From JAFGPL01 sp963781805 (GTDB lineage Bacteria > Bacteroidota > Bacteroidia > Bacteroidales > UBA10428), in contig CAWAHF010000004.1 in assembly GCA_963781805.1 (NCBI GenBank), positions 2,170,001 to 2,234,000 of the forward strand: a DNA stretch of 64,000 bases, written 5' to 3'. The notes beneath the pieces are model-generated. The model worked only from the letters and a program-made list of their open reading frames with translations, did no database searches and was not told the origin of the DNA. The translations under genes and the position numbers were made by a program. Positions 60,872 through 64,000 of this stretch are shown piece after piece. Position 1 is the stretch's first letter; the number at the start of each line of letters is the position of its first letter.

Positions 60872-62176
60872 TTAACTGAGGTTCATCATTCCGTAACCAT
60901 TTTCCCCATGATATGAATCATCCAGTCCTTTCATTTCGTCTTTGTCTTCACTTCTCAATCCAACGAATTTGTTAATCACAAATAAAAGAATCAGAGTTCC
61001 AACCGCAGCATAGGCAATTGCTATTCCGACAGCCGTCGCCTGCACGCTAAACTGATGAAATACCTCAGTAATGGTATGCGAGCCTCTCATAAAGAATGTT
61101 AGCAACAAGGCACCAATAATACCACCAACACCATGTATACCAAATGCATCCAGACTGTCATCATATCCTAGTTTTCCTTTCATAATTACAGCAAAATAAC
61201 AGATTGTTGCTGCCAGAGCTCCTAGCACCAAAGCTCCCCAGGGCTGAACAACTCCAGCCGCAGGTGTTATAGCTACCAATCCGGCAAGAATACCGGATGC
61301 AAAACCAAGAGCAGTAGATTTTCCATGATGAAGTCCTTCAATCAACATCCAAGTAATTGCACCTGATGCAGCTGCTGCCTGAGTGGCAGTGAGAGCCTGA
61401 GTTGTTAATAACCCAGCGCCCACGCTGCTACCAGCGTTAAAACCAAACCAGCCAACCCAAAGTAATCCGGCTCCTATCATGGTCATGGTTAGGTTGCTAG
61501 GCGGCATGGCAGTGGTCGGATATCCTCTTCGTTTACCCAAATAAATAGCTGCAATAAGTCCGCTGATACCGGCTGAAATATGAACAACTGTACCCCCGGC
61601 AAAATCGATGGCCCCCATTTTATAGAGAAATCCATCGCTTGCCCATACCCAGTGGCAAAGTGGATTGTACACCAGGATTCCCCAAAGGGCAATAAATACT
61701 ACATAACCTTTGAAGGTTACTCTTTCGGCAAAGGCGCCGGCTATCAATGCGGGTGTAATAATTGCAAATTTTCCCTGAAACATAGAGAAGACGTATTCCG
61801 GAACGCCGGCTTCCAGAATTTTGTTGTCTATCCCTTTCAGGAAGAAGTAATCTTTATTCCAGCCAAACCAACCTCCGAGAACATTTCCTCCAAAACTCAT
61901 GGCATAACCCATAATAACCCACAATACAGCCATAACTCCCATTGCAGTGAAGCTGTGCATCATGGTACCCATCACATTTTTAGTACGAACCAGGCCGCCA
62001 TAAAACATGGCCAAACCCGGAACCATTAATAGTACTAATGCAGTAGATGTAAGCATCCAGGAAGTAACACCCGTATCAACTACTACACCATCAGCGCCAA
62101 AAATACTGCCTGCCGTAACCATTAAAAGAATTGTGGTTAAAAGTACAGGCTTGCTCTTTAAAATGTTCATTTTCAT
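60872..62176 (-). CDS. amt: Ammonium transporter
   Basis: 434 residues. Signal-like N-terminus then eleven membrane spans. Conserved motifs: LVMVPGLAMFYGGLVRTKNV, DFAGGTVVHISAGISGLIAA, LGASILWFGWFGFNAGS-type segment (LLWVGWFGFNAGSSVGAG), DDSLDAFGIHGVGGIIGALL with the channel His pair. Trimeric ammonium channel of the inner membrane. First of a two-gene amt-P-II operon. Confidence 0.97.
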   Translation of the reverse strand: MKMNILKSKPVLLTTILLMVTAGSIFGADGVVVDTGVTSWMLTSTALVLLMVPGLAMFYGGLVRTKNVMGTMMHSFTAMGVMAVLWVIMGYAMSFGGNVLGGWFGWNKDYFFLKGIDNKILEAGVPEYVFSMFQGKFAIITPALIAGAFAERVTFKGYVVFIALWGILVYNPLCHWVWASDGFLYKMGAIDFAGGTVVHISAGISGLIAAIYLGKRRGYPTTAMPPSNLTMTMIGAGLLWVGWFGFNAGSSVGAGLLTTQALTATQAAAASGAITWMLIEGLHHGKSTALGFASGILAGLVAITPAAGVVQPWGALVLGALAATICYFAVIMKGKLGYDDSLDAFGIHGVGGIIGALLLTFFMRGSHTITEVFHQFSVQATAVGIAIAYAAVGTLILLFVINKFVGLRSEDKDEMKGLDDSYHGENGYGMMNLS

Positions 62177-62585
62177 TAGTTTTTATAATTCTGATAGTTA
62201 ATTTAAATATTATTTCATTATTCATGTCACAAATATAATAGTTTGTAGGGTTATTTCAAATTTTTGTTAATAATTTTAAATAATATCCTCTTTTAAATTA
62301 TACTTTGATTGAAATAATGAGGCTTTTTATTTCAACCTACCATATGTTTATTATGGGTATTTGAAAATAAAATATTTTTTCTAAACCAACAGATGACTTT
62401 TACCGCATAAAGGAACCTTTCAAAGAGTGGTTTTTAAAGGTTCCGGATGGAATTTTGGTAAAGAATTTTATTTTCTGCTTTTGGATTTTTCAAACAGGTT
62501 ATGGATATATAATTAAGAAATGAAAATAAAAAAACCACCAATTCGAAAACTGGTGGTTCGGCTCATAGGTTTAAAAATAGTTTCG
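62177..62585. other. Gene-free spacer with the asnA terminator
   Basis: 409 bases; no gene. It contains the amt promoter side and, at 62527-62560, a terminator on the - strand for asnA. Confidence 0.5.
62527..62560 (-). terminator. Intrinsic terminator of asnA
   Basis: On the - strand AACCACCA-loop-TGGTGGTT stem followed by a T run (TTTTTTTATTTT). Confidence 0.8.
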
Positions 62586-63626
62586 TTATACCAAAATAAT
62601 ATTATTTTTCCTGCATTCTTCAATCATGCTTTTGGGCCAGATACTGGACTGGATTTCGCCAATATGTGCTTTCTTCAGGTAATACATGCAAATTCTTGAC
62701 TGACCTAATCCGCCTCCAATAGAAAGGGGAAGATCCCCATTGATTAAGCGTTTGTGGAATATCAAATCTTTTCTGTCCGTTGTTTGTGTTATTTCCAACT
62801 GATGTAACAATGCTTCTTTATCAACCCTTATGCCCATAGATGAGATTTCAAAAGCCGACTGAAGGACCGGATTCCAAATGATGATATCTCCGTTTAATCC
62901 TTTGTATCCCGTACGGGTTGGAGTAGTCCAGTCATCATAATCAGGAGCCCGGCCGTCATGTGGTTTTCCATCAGCAAGCTCACCACCTATACCGACAACA
63001 AATATTGCCCCGTATTTCTTTACAGCTTCATTTTCACGATCTCTTGGTGATAATTTAGGATACTGCACCTGTAATTCTTCAGAGTGAATAAATGTGATTT
63101 CATCCGGAAGAATTGGATCCAGGTTTGGATAATGCTCGCACATTACAAATTCTGTTCTTTTTAAAACTTCATAAATCTTCCTTACAATAAATTTCAAAAA
63201 TTCAAGGGTTCTCTCTTCCTTTGAAATAACCAGCTCCCAGTCCCATTGATCTACATAAAGCGAATGAATGTTATCAAGTTCTTCGTCAGGCCTGACAGCA
63301 TTCATGTCGGTGTATATCCCAAAACCTTTCTGGATACCATAATCGGCTAATGCCATTCGTTTCCATTTTGCAAGCGAGTTGACTATTTCGGCTATTGAAT
63401 TCCCCATATCTTTTATAGGAAAAGAAACCTTTTGTTCAACTCCATTTAAGTCATCATTTATACCCGTTCCCTTCAATACGAATAAGGGAGCAGTTACTCT
63501 TCTTAATCGAAGTTCGGCTGAAAGATTCTGTTGAAAGGTATCTTTTACCAGTTTAATCGCCTTTTCTGTCTCATTTAGATTTAGAAAACTCTTATAGTTT
63601 TTGGGAATAATTAATGGTTTACTCAT
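62586..63626 (-). CDS. asnA: Aspartate-ammonia ligase
   Basis: 346 residues. Class-II aminoacyl-tRNA-synthetase-like fold: RRVTAPLFVLKGTGINDDLN, YTDMNAVRPDEELDNIHSLY, VDQWDWELVISKEERT, and the C-terminal GGGLGQSRICMYYLKKAHIG. Forms asparagine from aspartate and ammonia. The gene sits next to the ammonium channel operon, fitting an ammonia-dependent route. A terminator follows at 62560. Confidence 0.97.
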   Translation of the reverse strand: MSKPLIIPKNYKSFLNLNETEKAIKLVKDTFQQNLSAELRLRRVTAPLFVLKGTGINDDLNGVEQKVSFPIKDMGNSIAEIVNSLAKWKRMALADYGIQKGFGIYTDMNAVRPDEELDNIHSLYVDQWDWELVISKEERTLEFLKFIVRKIYEVLKRTEFVMCEHYPNLDPILPDEITFIHSEELQVQYPKLSPRDRENEAVKKYGAIFVVGIGGELADGKPHDGRAPDYDDWTTPTRTGYKGLNGDIIIWNPVLQSAFEISSMGIRVDKEALLHQLEITQTTDRKDLIFHKRLINGDLPLSIGGGLGQSRICMYYLKKAHIGEIQSSIWPKSMIEECRKNNIILV

Positions 63627-64000
63627 AGGTTAAATTGTTTTGTTACAAATATAAATAAAAATTCAGATTGACTAAAAAAGAATCCGTTGATTATCATTTT
63701 TCCCCGGATATACACGAATAAGCCCAAACCATAAGAGCTTGGGCTATTTAAGATACATGGCAGTAATTAGCAGTAATGCATCCTTTTCCAATCTTCTTTA
63801 TTTTATAACTTTCAAACTCAAACTAAAACTCTAGGTCTCAACATACTCTGAAAATACACGCCCGCTAACCAAGTTCTAAATTCTTTTGCCTTTAAAAATT
63901 TAAGCTTGTATTCTGTTTTTAGTTTTAAGTGAAATCCAAATCTATAGATTTGCCGTTATTTTTTAATGCAAAGCAAATGTATTGGATTATTATAAATTAT
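63627..64000. other. Gene-free end of the window
   Basis: 374 bases with no gene. A weak hairpin AGCCCAA ... TTGGGCT lies at 63721-63745; the rest is AT-rich. Confidence 0.5.

Overview
The window comes from a member of the Bacteroidota, probably Bacteroidales or a relative. The evidence is a type IX secretion sorting domain on a subtilase, several TAnnTTTG-type -7 promoter boxes, ECF-type and outer-membrane barrel genes of Bacteroidota style, LptF/G-type permeases with long C-terminal tails, and AT-rich spacers. It falls into three regions.

Region 1 (1 to about 23,640) is the distal part of a chromosomal integron cassette array. Single genes or small operons, nearly all on the + strand, are separated by attC sites of 129-132 bp. 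Each site has an inverse core ending AAC just after a gene, and a GTT core about 130 bp later before the next gene. The cores vary, but the first 9-10 bp of each cassette are the reverse complement of the bases ending at its own AAC, for 11 of 11 cassettes whose two ends are visible. Cassettes carry three toxin-antitoxin pairs, a TPR protein, lipocalin-like secreted or membrane proteins, a TIR-domain protein, an M50 protease, a cupin, and a 4.3-kb cassette with two paralogous beta-barrels around a serine hydrolase. The array is heavily invaded. Two copies of one maturase-encoding group II intron and one ORF-less group II intron are present, two of these three insertions being exactly in attC cores. 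An IS66 element lies inside an attC, an IS3-family element splits the TIR gene at its catalytic-glutamate segment, and a second IS3-family element lies ahead of the cupin. Two attC sites are reduced to identical 28-bp remnants. The integron integrase is not in the window; site orientation puts it to the left.

Region 2 (24,069-31,232) is a 7.1-kb integrated element in the 3' half of a tRNA-Met gene. It has a 21-bp direct repeat, paired arm-type repeats at both ends, a tyrosine recombinase, an excisionase-like protein, a VapE-type helicase followed by iteron-like repeats, and a string of small uncharacterised genes. There are no capsid or conjugation genes. It looks like a phage-satellite-type island.

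Region 3 (31,261-64,000) is ordinary chromosome. It holds an LptF/G permease with two glycosyltransferases, ribBA-fmt, a glucosaminidase, a RelE-type toxin-antitoxin pair, RluA, panB, dnaK, a kaiB-kaiC-hybrid histidine kinase cluster, a YeeE/YedE transporter, a T9SS subtilase, xseA, an ECF sigma factor, and a nitrogen group (asnB, glnB/K, amt, asnA). Two small inverted-repeat elements of MITE type are also present, one next to the end of the array and one in the chromosome.
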